A DNA stretch of 53,537 bases from a virus (IMGVR_UViG_3300017917_001472:1-53537), one strand, 5' to 3'; counted from the first letter of the stretch, positions 40,110 through 46,802 are shown. Numbers and translations are program-made. Notes: a model not told the origin generated them from the letters alone.

Positions 40110-40607
40110 TTAGAAGGGCCACGCACTGTTCGGGTCAAGAGGCTTGCGCGGGGGCATGGGTTTCAATTCAACTTCTTCCTCTGAAATGATATTATAATCG
40201 GAATAGGTTATTTTGTCAACTTTGTAAGGTCCGTAAATTGTAATACTTTCGTAGTCAATTAACCAGTCATGTTCACCGTCAACTAGCCAACCCAAGCCAC
40301 CGTCATACCATGCGTCTTCGATTTCTTGTTTTTCTTCGTCGGTAAAGTCATCATCATAATCAAAGTCAACACTGATTAAGTCATCCAATTCACACCCATC
40401 ACCTAGTGCAGGATCGACAACGCAACGTTTGGTTTCAATGAAGGGAATATCATCCTCAGAATCTACGAATCCTTGACCCCAACGATATAGTTCAGTGATA
40501 GTGAACCCTTTAGTGCTACCGTCAGGTAGTTCTTTGTATACATCGTAAAATGCCTCAATAGATTTTTTATCTACTGGACGAATACGATACAAAACTTCAT
40601 TCTCCAA
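40110..40607 (-). CDS. Hypothetical acidic protein, 165 aa
   Basis: A TTG start at 40605-40607 with GAGGAG seven bases upstream is preferred; a longer frame exists but is out of phase with the real upstream gene. The protein is very acidic (DFDYDDDFTDEEKQEIEDAWYDGG) and could mimic DNA, though that is only an impression. Overlaps the upstream stop by 11 bases. Confidence 0.6.
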   Translation of the reverse strand: MENEVLYRIRPVDKKSIEAFYDVYKELPDGSTKGFTITELYRWGQGFVDSEDDIPFIETKRCVVDPALGDGCELDDLISVDFDYDDDFTDEEKQEIEDAWYDGGLGWLVDGEHDWLIDYESITIYGPYKVDKITYSDYNIISEEEVELKPMPPRKPLDPNSAWPF

Positions 40608-40914
40608 TTTGTTTCTCCTCTTGTAGAATATTAAACAGTTCAAGACCGCTGACTGTCTCCATAGTACTGTCTAGGTCAGCTAGAGTTTTTTCTAGTTGGT
40701 CTCTGGTCCTCTTCAAAATATCAGGACGAATACTACGCACAAATTGGCTAGTAGTAACCATGCGTTTCAAGTTACATTCAGCGCCAACTGCCGACATTGC
40801 TTCTTTGTTAAAGCCTTCACCGTAGGGGCTTTTGAATCCATTGAGAAACGCAAGTTCTTCAATTGACACTTCGCACAATACACGGGTATTGTCTACTTTA
40901 GCAATTATTTTCAT
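40597..40914 (-). CDS. Hypothetical helical protein, 105 aa
   Basis: ATG at 40914 shares one base with the upstream stop (TAATG). Strand-then-helix N terminus (KIIAKVDNTRVLCEVSIEEL), then a long charged helix that may dimerise. Not recognised. Confidence 0.6.
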   Translation of the reverse strand: MKIIAKVDNTRVLCEVSIEELAFLNGFKSPYGEGFNKEAMSAVGAECNLKRMVTTSQFVRSIRPDILKRTRDQLEKTLADLDSTMETVSGLELFNILQEEKQIGE

Positions 40915-41102
40915 TATAGCCACCTCAATGCAAACCATTCAAAATTTTTACGAATACTGAATCCGTAACCATGTGTAGTACTAGATTCGTGTAGAGCACC
41001 TACATCGTTTTTTTGCATCCAAGATAACATTTGTAAAAGTTCATCAAATGTTTTTACAAAATAATGGTTGCTTGGATAACCTGCGACTTGATAGACTTTC
41101 AT
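40914..41102 (-). CDS. Hypothetical protein, 62 aa
   Basis: The ATG at 41102 follows TTGAGGTGGTT, which encodes the last codons of the upstream gene. The protein ends in RWL, the codons of which supply AGGTGG as the next ribosome site. Not recognised. Confidence 0.55.
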   Translation of the reverse strand: MKVYQVAGYPSNHYFVKTFDELLQMLSWMQKNDVGALHESSTTHGYGFSIRKNFEWFALRWL

Positions 41103-41386
41103 AACCACCTCAATAAAAATGCAGTACGGTCGCGCTCGTATTTGAAGTAAATGGTTTCCCAATTCCACGTCCAGTTGTTGCCCAGGTGTTCTTCACACCA
41201 AAACAGGATATCTTCCATCGGTGCCACCCCATTATACTGCCAGCTGGGGAATGTTTTTGTGACAAGTTGTGCAGATTGCCAACGGTCCCAGCTGCCGAGA
41301 CAATGTTCAACGCCGACAAAATTTATCAACTTGTCTTGCAAAGTTGCATGAAGCAAGTCCATGGTAAGTGTATCTTTGACTTTCAT
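41099..41386 (-). CDS. Hypothetical Trp-rich protein, 95 aa
   Basis: Nine Trp residues in 95 (for example LGSWDRWQ and NNWTWNWE). Start at 41386 in a TGATG overlap with the upstream stop. Ends RWL, the same C-terminal tripeptide as the downstream gene, because both encode ribosome sites. Function unknown. Confidence 0.6.
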   Translation of the reverse strand: MKVKDTLTMDLLHATLQDKLINFVGVEHCLGSWDRWQSAQLVTKTFPSWQYNGVAPMEDILFWCEEHLGNNWTWNWETIYFKYERDRTAFLLRWL

Positions 41387-41751
41387 CACCAGCTACTATT
41401 GTAAAATACTTTACGCTTTAAAAACAATTCTGCCTTAGCATTGACACAGAATTCTAGGTCTTTCTCGTAATAATAATCATCGCTTGGATTACCAAAGAAG
41501 AACCCTTTAGTGCCTAGGTTGGACACTACCCCCGACCTGATATCTTTCTCAAGTTTATCAATATCGTCCCAAGTCAATTCAAGTTCAACCCCGTTGAACA
41601 TATTACACTCTCCGCCCTTTTCAAAGAAAAGGTTTTCCATCCATCCTTGCAGATTAGGATGCTTACGCCAGTAAGCAATCTCTTGCCTACTAGGATCATT
41701 CCAATCAGTTTTAGCCTTATTGGCAATGTATGCGTATTGGTCTAGTCCCAT
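41386..41751 (-). CDS. Hypothetical phage protein, 121 aa
   Basis: It starts MGLDQYAYIANKA, a start I associate with many large phages, with Trp/Tyr-rich helices and a FFFGNPSDDYYYEKDLEF segment. ATG at 41751 chosen because GAGATAATC precedes it. No known function. Confidence 0.65.
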   Translation of the reverse strand: MGLDQYAYIANKAKTDWNDPSRQEIAYWRKHPNLQGWMENLFFEKGGECNMFNGVELELTWDDIDKLEKDIRSGVVSNLGTKGFFFGNPSDDYYYEKDLEFCVNAKAELFLKRKVFYNSSW

Positions 41752-41758
41752 GATTATC

Positions 41759-41887
41759 TCACTTTGCGGTTTCAGTTGCGATATCTTTAGTCTTTTCAAT
41801 ACCCTTGTCAAGCATTCGGGCAATGCCGGAGAAGCCCACGGTGCTGACTACAATACCAAAAATAGTTCCGATAATAAACATCCTCAC
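41759..41887 (-). CDS. Membrane microprotein, 42 aa
   Basis: A GTG start at 41885-41887 follows GGAGAG by six bases. One hydrophobic helix (MFIIGTIFGIVVSTVGFSGI) and a charged amphipathic tail. Function unknown. Confidence 0.55.
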   Translation of the reverse strand: MRMFIIGTIFGIVVSTVGFSGIARMLDKGIEKTKDIATETAK

Positions 41888-41904
41888 GATGGGCTCTCCT
41901 TTAA

Positions 41905-42147
41905 TTAGCCAAGTTCGGCTTGGAAACGAATAAGACTGTCTTTAAATTTTGCACGATCCAAAGTCGGATCATTAAGCACACCGTCAATGTCATTGACCGT
42001 GAATTTGAGATTATGGCTAGCAGTCATAATTGAGCCGACCTTTACATCATAGGGATCGTTGCTAGACAAAAATTTATTGACTACGGTCAAAAACTTTTTT
42101 TCATAGTCATCATTTGATCCAAAAATCTTTTTCAAAAAATTCAACAT
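41905..42147 (-). CDS. Hypothetical protein, 80 aa
   Basis: Small helical protein with a basic, amphipathic N terminus (LNFLKKIFGSNDDYEKKF). AAAGGAAATTTAAA precedes the ATG. Not recognised. Confidence 0.6.
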   Translation of the reverse strand: MLNFLKKIFGSNDDYEKKFLTVVNKFLSSNDPYDVKVGSIMTASHNLKFTVNDIDGVLNDPTLDRAKFKDSLIRFQAELG

Positions 42148-42148
42148 T

Positions 42149-42916
42149 TTAAATTTCCTTTACGCGGTTAAGTTGTGTGCTGTTATCGCGGAATGCTTTA
42201 ACAGTTCCTTGAATTGTAGCACGGGCTCCAATATTCAGCTGCCTCTTATATGCAAAAAACACCACTTTGTCATCACCAGTTAGCCCAGTTACATAAAAAG
42301 TGTTCCAATTTTGTGACCAAACACATTTCAATACTTCGATTTCGGTTGAAACTTTTTCACCCAAATTACCCAGATAGCCACCACGTGCAAAATTGATACG
42401 ACGGTTAACATCATCACGCTTGACATATTTTTCGTAAGTAGCAGGCAAGCTAATAATAATAGCAAACTCAAATCGGCTGTTAATTTCAGATTTGCATGCG
42501 GCGTCATAAGCACCTTGCATGAAGTCAGATAGTTTCTTACCCTCAATCACTTTGAAGGTCAGACCCATAAAGTAGCGGCGCATTGCCTCACTAGCGTCAC
42601 GGCTTTCTTGTGTAATTTGAGTAGGGTCGGCTAGTAGCTCCTCAACAATCATACGATTGGGACGATGACCTTCAACGCCAGGAGCGATAGCCTTGACGTA
42701 TTGATTACCGTTTTGAATGTACGCTTGCCAACTTGCGGCCCACACATCATCGGCTTTGTAACTCGTTTCAACCTTAGGAGCACGGGGTACGGGTTTACGG
42801 TATGCGTGGGGGTTGCGATAGGTCTTGCGATAGTCATCAGGATAATCATCGTCCATCTGGCCGAGGCGCTTAACTTGTTCGGCGGACCAACCAGAAACGT
42901 CAACAAAACCATTCAT
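42149..42916 (-). CDS. Hypothetical phage protein, 255 aa
   Basis: The second ATG (42916) is preferred because AAGGA lies seven bases upstream. The N-terminal ~50 residues are polar and Pro/Tyr-rich. The body has alpha-beta features (ADDVWAASWQAYIQNGNQY; FEFAIIISLPATYEKYV) and the C-terminal ~60 residues look like an OB-like barrel (CVWSQNWNTFYVTGLTGDDKVVFF; GARATIQGTVKAF), so a single-strand DNA or RNA binding role is conceivable. No family assigned. Confidence 0.6.
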   Translation of the reverse strand: MNGFVDVSGWSAEQVKRLGQMDDDYPDDYRKTYRNPHAYRKPVPRAPKVETSYKADDVWAASWQAYIQNGNQYVKAIAPGVEGHRPNRMIVEELLADPTQITQESRDASEAMRRYFMGLTFKVIEGKKLSDFMQGAYDAACKSEINSRFEFAIIISLPATYEKYVKRDDVNRRINFARGGYLGNLGEKVSTEIEVLKCVWSQNWNTFYVTGLTGDDKVVFFAYKRQLNIGARATIQGTVKAFRDNSTQLNRVKEI

Positions 42917-42925
42917 GTTCATTCC

Positions 42926-43132
42926 TTAGACAACAAAATCAAACAAGTAACCATAAGAGCCATCGGGGTTAACTTGAATTTTTGTGTTCAGTTCTTTGGA
43001 GAGTTTTTTTGCGATTTTGTTTGCATCACCAGCATTGCAAACCACGCACAATGTGCCACAGAAAAATTCTGCCAAATTGTCTTGCTTGAGAACTTTTGCG
43101 ACTTTGTCCAGAACAACTGTTTCGAAACCCAT
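42926..43132 (-). CDS. Hypothetical protein, 68 aa
   Basis: Small alpha-beta protein with three Cys in FFCGTLCVVCNAG. First gene behind the conserved-spacer promoter at 43163-43191, with AAAGGAGC as ribosome site. Not recognised. Confidence 0.65.
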   Translation of the reverse strand: MGFETVVLDKVAKVLKQDNLAEFFCGTLCVVCNAGDANKIAKKLSKELNTKIQVNPDGSYGYLFDFVV

Positions 43133-43162
43133 TTCGTGCTCCTTTAATCAATCAATATATGT

Positions 43163-43191
43163 ATTGTATGCCCAAATAGATTTATTGTCAA
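43163..43191 (-). promoter_or_regulatory. Consensus early promoter, conserved-spacer class
   Basis: Minus strand: TTGACA, 17-nt spacer with TTTGGGCA at its end, TACAAT. The promoter and the following ATTGATTGATTAAAGGA leader match the unit at 24251-24306. Confidence 0.87.
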
Positions 43192-43202
43192 GCCGTGGAA
43201 AA

Positions 43203-43218
43203 GCCCCGAGAACGGGGC
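43203..43218 (-). terminator. Rho-independent terminator
   Basis: GCCCCG and CGGGGC pair around a 4-nt loop and end leftward in TTTTCC. Preceded by the palindrome at 43226-43240 and followed within 12 bases by the next -35 box. Confidence 0.85.
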
Positions 43219-43225
43219 CAAAATG

Positions 43226-43240
43226 TAATACTAAGTATTA
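43226..43240. promoter_or_regulatory. TAATACT/AGTATTA dyad at an operon end
   Basis: A perfect 7-bp inverted repeat around one base, beginning in the stop codon of the 43238 gene. Related dyads follow stops at 9489-9498 and 24340-24353. Confidence 0.5.
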
Positions 43241-43510
43241 CTTTTTAGACTGTGTACTTTGATTTACAAATGCATACATTTTTTCCGCAGTCTCAAGGAC
43301 CTTGTCAAGTCCTGGGAACTCGGGCATGTTGACAGTGGAGACAAGTTGACCTGTCTTTTCATCGCGCTTTGCTGACATTTCCCAACCATGAAACTTCATA
43401 GAGTATTCTGATTGAATCATATCCTTAGCCATTGCTAGGATATCTGCACGGATTTCATATCCGTTTTTGTTGAATTTAAGTTCGGGCATTTTTGGTAGAT
43501 TGTCTGACAT
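43238..43510 (-). CDS. Hypothetical phage protein, 90 aa
   Basis: ATG at 43510 follows GGAGACACAAA. It contains KNGYEIRADILAMAKDMIQSEY and KMYAFVNQ, a pattern I associate with small proteins of T4-like phages without known role. It forms a single-gene unit with promoter at 43544-43572 and terminator at 43203-43218. Confidence 0.7.
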   Translation of the reverse strand: MSDNLPKMPELKFNKNGYEIRADILAMAKDMIQSEYSMKFHGWEMSAKRDEKTGQLVSTVNMPEFPGLDKVLETAEKMYAFVNQSTQSKK

Positions 43511-43543
43511 TTTGTGTCTCCTTAAAAGTGTGTTTGTGTGTGT

Positions 43544-43572
43544 ACTATAACAGAGTTGTTCTGTCACAGCAA
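43544..43572 (-). promoter_or_regulatory. Sigma-70 promoter
   Basis: Minus strand: TTGCTG (43567-43572), 17-nt spacer, TATAGT (43544-43549). ACAGA/TCTGT forms a small dyad in the spacer. Confidence 0.65.
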
Positions 43573-44151
43573 GGGTTTTGGCATGATTGCATTGGCCCAC
43601 AATTCCTTGTAACGCTTACGCAGTCTTGCAAACTCAACCATGATTTCATTGTGTTCTTTCCATAGTTGAGCATTACTTTCAAAAACATTTGCTTGAGGAA
43701 CTTGTAGTGCCGCTGTGCGTTCACCTGCACCTCTTGACTTTGTTTTTAAATCATGTTTGCTTGCCAAGTGTTGAATCACTTTATTATCTTCGATGCATTG
43801 CATATAGACTTCTGGAATGTGATGGAACTTAGCCCATGTTAGCATTTCAGATATGAGTTGGTCTCCTATGCCCTGTCGTTGATATTCGTGGTCAACACTG
43901 ACAGCAAGTTCCCAAGAACCATCTTCGTTCTTGGCCATGTGACCCCATCCAACACGGTTATCATCAATCTTTGCATACCATAGTTCATGGTCTTTTGGAT
44001 TGTAACACATATTCAAAATTAACTGGTCGATATTGTAATCACTGATAATGTAGCCAAATCGTGAATACCTATCTTCGTCAGTAAGATTTTTTAGATGCCT
44101 ACTATACTCAGGAATTTTGTATATAGTTGTGTGTTGGACGTATACGGTCAT
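43564..44151 (-). CDS. GNAT-family N-acetyltransferase
   Basis: The 195-residue protein has the acetyl-CoA binding motif QRQGIGDQL after the strand SWELAVSVDHEY, and the GNAT strand-helix order elsewhere (HLKNLTDEDRYSRFG; VYMQCIEDNKVIQHLASKH). A C-terminal ~50-residue helical extension is added. The substrate is unknown; phage GNATs may modify host proteins, antibiotics or toxins. ATGA overlap with a 30-residue gene upstream. Confidence 0.85.
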   Translation of the reverse strand: MTVYVQHTTIYKIPEYSRHLKNLTDEDRYSRFGYIISDYNIDQLILNMCYNPKDHELWYAKIDDNRVGWGHMAKNEDGSWELAVSVDHEYQRQGIGDQLISEMLTWAKFHHIPEVYMQCIEDNKVIQHLASKHDLKTKSRGAGERTAALQVPQANVFESNAQLWKEHNEIMVEFARLRKRYKELWANAIMPKPLL

Positions 44152-44240
44152 AGTATATTCTTATATTTCTCTGCCTTGTAAGCCTTTGCTTGTTGAATGG
44201 CTTCTAGGATAGAAATAAGAATTTGTTTAATTGTTTTCAT
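44148..44240 (-). CDS. Microprotein, 30 aa
   Basis: ATG at 44240 lies four bases after AAGGAG and overlaps the upstream stop by ATGA; its own stop overlaps the GNAT start by ATGA. The product is one amphipathic helix (IKQILISILEAIQQAKAY). It may be a real microprotein or a translational relay. Confidence 0.5.
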   Translation of the reverse strand: MKTIKQILISILEAIQQAKAYKAEKYKNIL

Positions 44241-44431
44241 ATGACTCCTTGTTTTTGTTTTTGGTCAAACTCTCTAGTTAGTCTTTCAACATCACCAGCG
44301 TTTTTAGGATCATTGCGTACAATGTATTCCTCTAACTTGGAACCATATGTGTTGGCTTTGTCATCAGCTAGGGCAGGTATTAATGCTCCTAGGATGAGTA
44401 TTACCAATGCAGAGATTAATACGCCGAACAT
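44237..44431 (-). CDS. Small exported or anchored protein, 64 aa
   Basis: N-terminal hydrophobic segment ending in PALADDK, a plausible signal peptidase site, then a ~40-residue charged helix. ATGA overlap with the 30-aa gene. Function unknown. Confidence 0.6.
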   Translation of the reverse strand: MFGVLISALVILILGALIPALADDKANTYGSKLEEYIVRNDPKNAGDVERLTREFDQKQKQGVI

Positions 44432-44433
44432 GA

Positions 44434-44709
44434 TTACTTAGCCTTCTTGGATTTAGCAGAAACTGCAGGCACGAAAGACTTAACACCTTCAGTCATTTCA
44501 TCAAAGAAAGACTTGCTTGTTAAAATCATACCCAAACTTGTAGAAGCAGCGATACCTGCATCAATAGCTGATTTGGTGTATTTTGTTTGTGAATCGACAA
44601 AATTAGTTAGTGCGTTTGCGATACCTTCGTGCTTAACGAAAGTCTCAACGAATTGCTTTTTGCCATTTTGGATCGCGTCAACCGCGGCGTGTGCGAATGT
44701 ATTAAACAT
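44434..44709 (-). CDS. Phasin-like amphipathic helical protein, 91 aa
   Basis: The protein is all helical (KQFVETFVKHEGIANALTNFVDSQTKYTKSAIDAG) with a basic Lys/Ala end, resembling bacterial phasins that coat storage granules. It may instead be a small virion or membrane-associated helical protein. Its leader has a late-like element and competing hairpins. Confidence in the family is low; the gene itself is solid, with CAGGAG before the ATG. Confidence 0.6.
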   Translation of the reverse strand: MFNTFAHAAVDAIQNGKKQFVETFVKHEGIANALTNFVDSQTKYTKSAIDAGIAASTSLGMILTSKSFFDEMTEGVKSFVPAVSAKSKKAK

Positions 44710-44734
44710 AATTTTCTCCTGTGTAAGTGTGTTT

Positions 44735-44779
44735 AAAAATGCCCTTTTATGGAGAGGGCTAACTCCATAAGTATTTATG
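44735..44779 (-). promoter_or_regulatory. Late-like promoter with two competing leader hairpins
   Basis: Minus strand: CATAAATAC (44771-44779), then hairpin 1 with perfect 8-bp arms TTATGGAG/CTCCATAA (44747-44770). Hairpin 2, GCCCT/AGGGC (44741-44759), followed by ATTTTT, uses the loop and arm of hairpin 1. The two cannot form together, as in an attenuator. Confidence 0.55.
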
Positions 44780-44789
44780 CCTTAGTATA

Positions 44790-44966
44790 TCATACTTCAC
44801 GAAACTTTTGTAGAGCTTTGTCTCTAATTTCAGCTAATCGTTTTGTGATGTGATCTGGTAAATCATCATCTTCAAATATCACCCGAAATCTAGGAGTTTC
44901 GTACTTACGATATCCTACATGCAAATCCTCATCTTCTATAGTGTCATTGGGATCGACCCCTGCCAA
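44790..44966 (-). CDS. Hypothetical acidic protein, about 58 aa
   Basis: A TTG at 44964-44966 is the best visible start, but the frame is open further back into the upstream gene and no ribosome site is clear. The product (GVDPNDTIEDEDLHVGYRKY; RVIFEDDDLPDHITKRL) has good protein-like composition. It could be started at a non-standard codon or reached by frameshift from the Ala-rich gene. Confidence 0.45.
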   Translation of the reverse strand: MAGVDPNDTIEDEDLHVGYRKYETPRFRVIFEDDDLPDHITKRLAEIRDKALQKFREV

Positions 44967-44988
44967 TATAGAAGATTTGCGTAGAGGA

Positions 44989-45225
44989 TTACTTCTTAGG
45001 AGCTTCGGCTTTGGAATCCTTGGCAGGTGCGCTTTTGGTGGCGTCCGCTTTGGGTGCAGCCTTGTCTTCCTTCTTCTTTGCTAACTTCATTTCAGTCTTA
45101 GGAGCACTTGCAGTTGCAGCTGGTGCTGTTGCAGCTGGTGCGGGAGCAGCAGGTGCCTTAGCAGGTTCTGCGGCGAATGCTGTAAAAGATAATGCAGTTA
45201 ATGTTGCGATTGCTAATTGTTTCAT
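44989..45225 (-). CDS. Exported Ala/Pro/Lys-rich protein, 78 aa
   Basis: Signal peptide (MKQLAIATLTALSFTAFA), then a low-complexity Ala/Pro stretch and a Lys/Ala-rich end. It would be an extended basic chain in the periplasm, perhaps binding peptidoglycan or outer-membrane lipopolysaccharide. CAAGGAGAT gives a good start. Composition resembles the tail of the 27151 protein. Confidence 0.65.
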   Translation of the reverse strand: MKQLAIATLTALSFTAFAAEPAKAPAAPAPAATAPAATASAPKTEMKLAKKKEDKAAPKADATKSAPAKDSKAEAPKK

Positions 45226-45248
45226 TTGTATCTCCTTGTGAAAATGAA

Positions 45249-45293
45249 GTAGATTTAGCGTCTACAATATAATAACGCCTCACACGGTGAGGC
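45249..45293 (-). promoter_or_regulatory. Two hairpins in the leader of the exported Ala-rich protein
   Basis: GCCTCAC/GTGAGGC (45277-45293, triloop) and GTAGA/TCTAC (45249-45265). No U-tract follows, so RNA stability or processing is more likely than termination. Confidence 0.5.
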
Positions 45294-45304
45294 CGTTGAC
45301 AAGA

Positions 45305-45469
45305 TTAACCACCGCGTCCTGTTTTTCTCATAACGCTTGAACCAAAACCTTTACTTGGTTTGGGTGCCTTTTCTTGTTGTACTAACTTAGCTTTTGCTGC
45401 TGGCACCTTATTTTTAACTGATTGTGCAGCCTTGATTGCGTCTAGGAAATTTGTTTTCTTTTCTGTCAT
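45305..45469 (-). CDS. Hypothetical basic protein, 54 aa
   Basis: ATG at 45469 overlaps the upstream stop by ATGA and follows AAAGG. The protein is Lys/Ala-rich and ends FGSSVMRKTGRGG, a flexible basic tail, so nucleic-acid binding is possible. Not recognised. Confidence 0.6.
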   Translation of the reverse strand: MTEKKTNFLDAIKAAQSVKNKVPAAKAKLVQQEKAPKPSKGFGSSVMRKTGRGG

Positions 45470-45882
45470 CTTCGTACCTTTACTGAATCTAAATAACCTT
45501 GTATGCCACCATACAATTCTACTAACATAGCAATTTTACTATCATACAATCTTATGAAAGGATTCGCTAGCTTAGTATCATTTTTATTTACCCCTATATA
45601 GTAGGGGCATTTAAGTTTCTTGCCGCAGTTGCTGACAAACGAATACCATGATTCATGTTTTACTGACAATGGTAAATCAAAGAATTCTATCTCAGCGGTT
45701 CTAAACGCAAAATCACCCAATGGGGTTAGACGCAATCCTTCACCTGATTTGGTGAACCACCATTCAGATATAGTTTTTTCTATTGGATCGTTGATAGACG
45801 GAAGCTGTGCCAATACGGCTTCAGTTATTATTTGTTTTCTAGACCGCTTGTCACTCTGCGGTTGGGTAAACTTTGTATCCAT
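45466..45882 (-). CDS. Conserved-looking phage protein, 138 aa
   Basis: It contains WWFTKSGEGLRLTPLGDFAFR, KLKCPYYIGV and RLYDSKIAMLVELYGG. I associate this pattern with a protein of many T4-like aquatic phages; no function is known to me. The TPLGDFAF helix with basic flanks could be a winged-helix element. Overlaps its upstream neighbour by 32 bases. Confidence 0.7.
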   Translation of the reverse strand: MDTKFTQPQSDKRSRKQIITEAVLAQLPSINDPIEKTISEWWFTKSGEGLRLTPLGDFAFRTAEIEFFDLPLSVKHESWYSFVSNCGKKLKCPYYIGVNKNDTKLANPFIRLYDSKIAMLVELYGGIQGYLDSVKVRR

Positions 45883-46147
45883 TGTTCATAAACACAACGG
45901 AAAACTTGTCAGTTTTAAATTGACTGTTTAGTTTCCTACACAAGTTCCTTGCATGACCAGGGTTGCTGAAACTTGTTTTCTTATACTTAGGTGTTGCTTC
46001 GTTATCTAAGTAATGCTGTGACTTTAAGTTGATAGGCTGGCCATCATAGAACACGGCCCAAATGCCTGCGGCTTCGACAATCTGGTCACACTTGTATGTA
46101 ACTTTGTCTACGATTTCTAATAGTACCTTGGGTTGTGTTCTACTCAT
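45851..46147 (-). CDS. Hypothetical protein, 98 aa
   Basis: Mixed alpha-beta protein (KVLLEIVDKVTYKCDQIVEA; ARNLCRKLNSQFKTDKFSVVF). ATGA overlap upstream. Function unknown. Confidence 0.65.
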   Translation of the reverse strand: MSRTQPKVLLEIVDKVTYKCDQIVEAAGIWAVFYDGQPINLKSQHYLDNEATPKYKKTSFSNPGHARNLCRKLNSQFKTDKFSVVFMNNGYKVYPTAE

Positions 46148-46353
46148 TTAAAACTGCCGCCTTTTAACTCTACCTGTATTACAGGGTCCGATTTATTTTG
46201 TTCCTTGTTTTCTTGTAATTCGTATAAGTCTGCTAATAATTTACTTAATTCGTCACGTAATCCTTTTGCTTCAATGACAGGTAAGATTACACTGGTAGAT
46301 TGTTTACTCTCAGCATAGCTTACCTTTTCAATAAAACGTTTGATATTTAACAT
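46144..46353 (-). CDS. Hypothetical coiled-coil protein, 69 aa
   Basis: Strand-like start, then a heptad-rich helix (AKGLRDELSKLLADLYELQE) and a polar end. Probably a small dimer. Overlaps neighbours on both sides. Confidence 0.65.
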   Translation of the reverse strand: MLNIKRFIEKVSYAESKQSTSVILPVIEAKGLRDELSKLLADLYELQENKEQNKSDPVIQVELKGGSFK

Positions 46354-46802
46354 TCTTTATTTATCTTGTCTAGGGCCTCGGTTTTCGTTTTAAAAGGACC
46401 TTCATACGGATAACGCTGTACAAAAATGTATTTTGGGCAAAAAACTGTTTCTTTTTCTTGTCCTTGCTGAATATTAAACCAACCTGCAACATAGTAACAC
46501 TTGCTTTTAGGTGTCTTAGTATATAGATGCAGTTTTCGTTTTACATCCAATACTGAATTATATACCTTACTTGTTGTGGGGTATTCATCAAAAGGTGTTT
46601 CGTTCTTTTGAGGCTTTGCAGGGCTGGTAAATTCGATATGAACCTGTTTTTCAATAGCTTTAGTATTTTTAAAGTGTGCTTTGCTACCATTCAACTTTAC
46701 TTCAAAGCCACTACCGTCGGCAATAACATTCCCTACTTTTTCGTTGCCATCAGTGACGATCCAATATTGATTTTTAACTACAGGTTTCGCTATTAGTGAC
46801 AT
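46347..46802 (-). CDS. Conserved-looking phage protein, 151 aa
   Basis: N-terminal beta domain (NQYWIVTDGNEKVGNVIADGSGFEVKL), a proline-rich middle (DEYPTTSKVYN) and a C-terminal part (KCYYVAGWFNI; FVQRYPYEGPF). I associate it with large aquatic phages; role unknown. Confidence 0.65.
   Translation of the reverse strand: MSLIAKPVVKNQYWIVTDGNEKVGNVIADGSGFEVKLNGSKAHFKNTKAIEKQVHIEFTSPAKPQKNETPFDEYPTTSKVYNSVLDVKRKLHLYTKTPKSKCYYVAGWFNIQQGQEKETVFCPKYIFVQRYPYEGPFKTKTEALDKINKEC

Noticed and set aside
44741-44770. H-type pseudoknot in the phasin-like leader
   Set aside because: The loop that must cross the 8-bp stem would be a single nucleotide, which is sterically unlikely; alternative hairpins explain the bases better.
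45226-45304. Possible tRNA gene
   Set aside because: The GCCTCAC hairpin looked like a tRNA arm, but no acceptor stem, T-loop or anticodon arm is present. No tRNA was seen elsewhere in the window.
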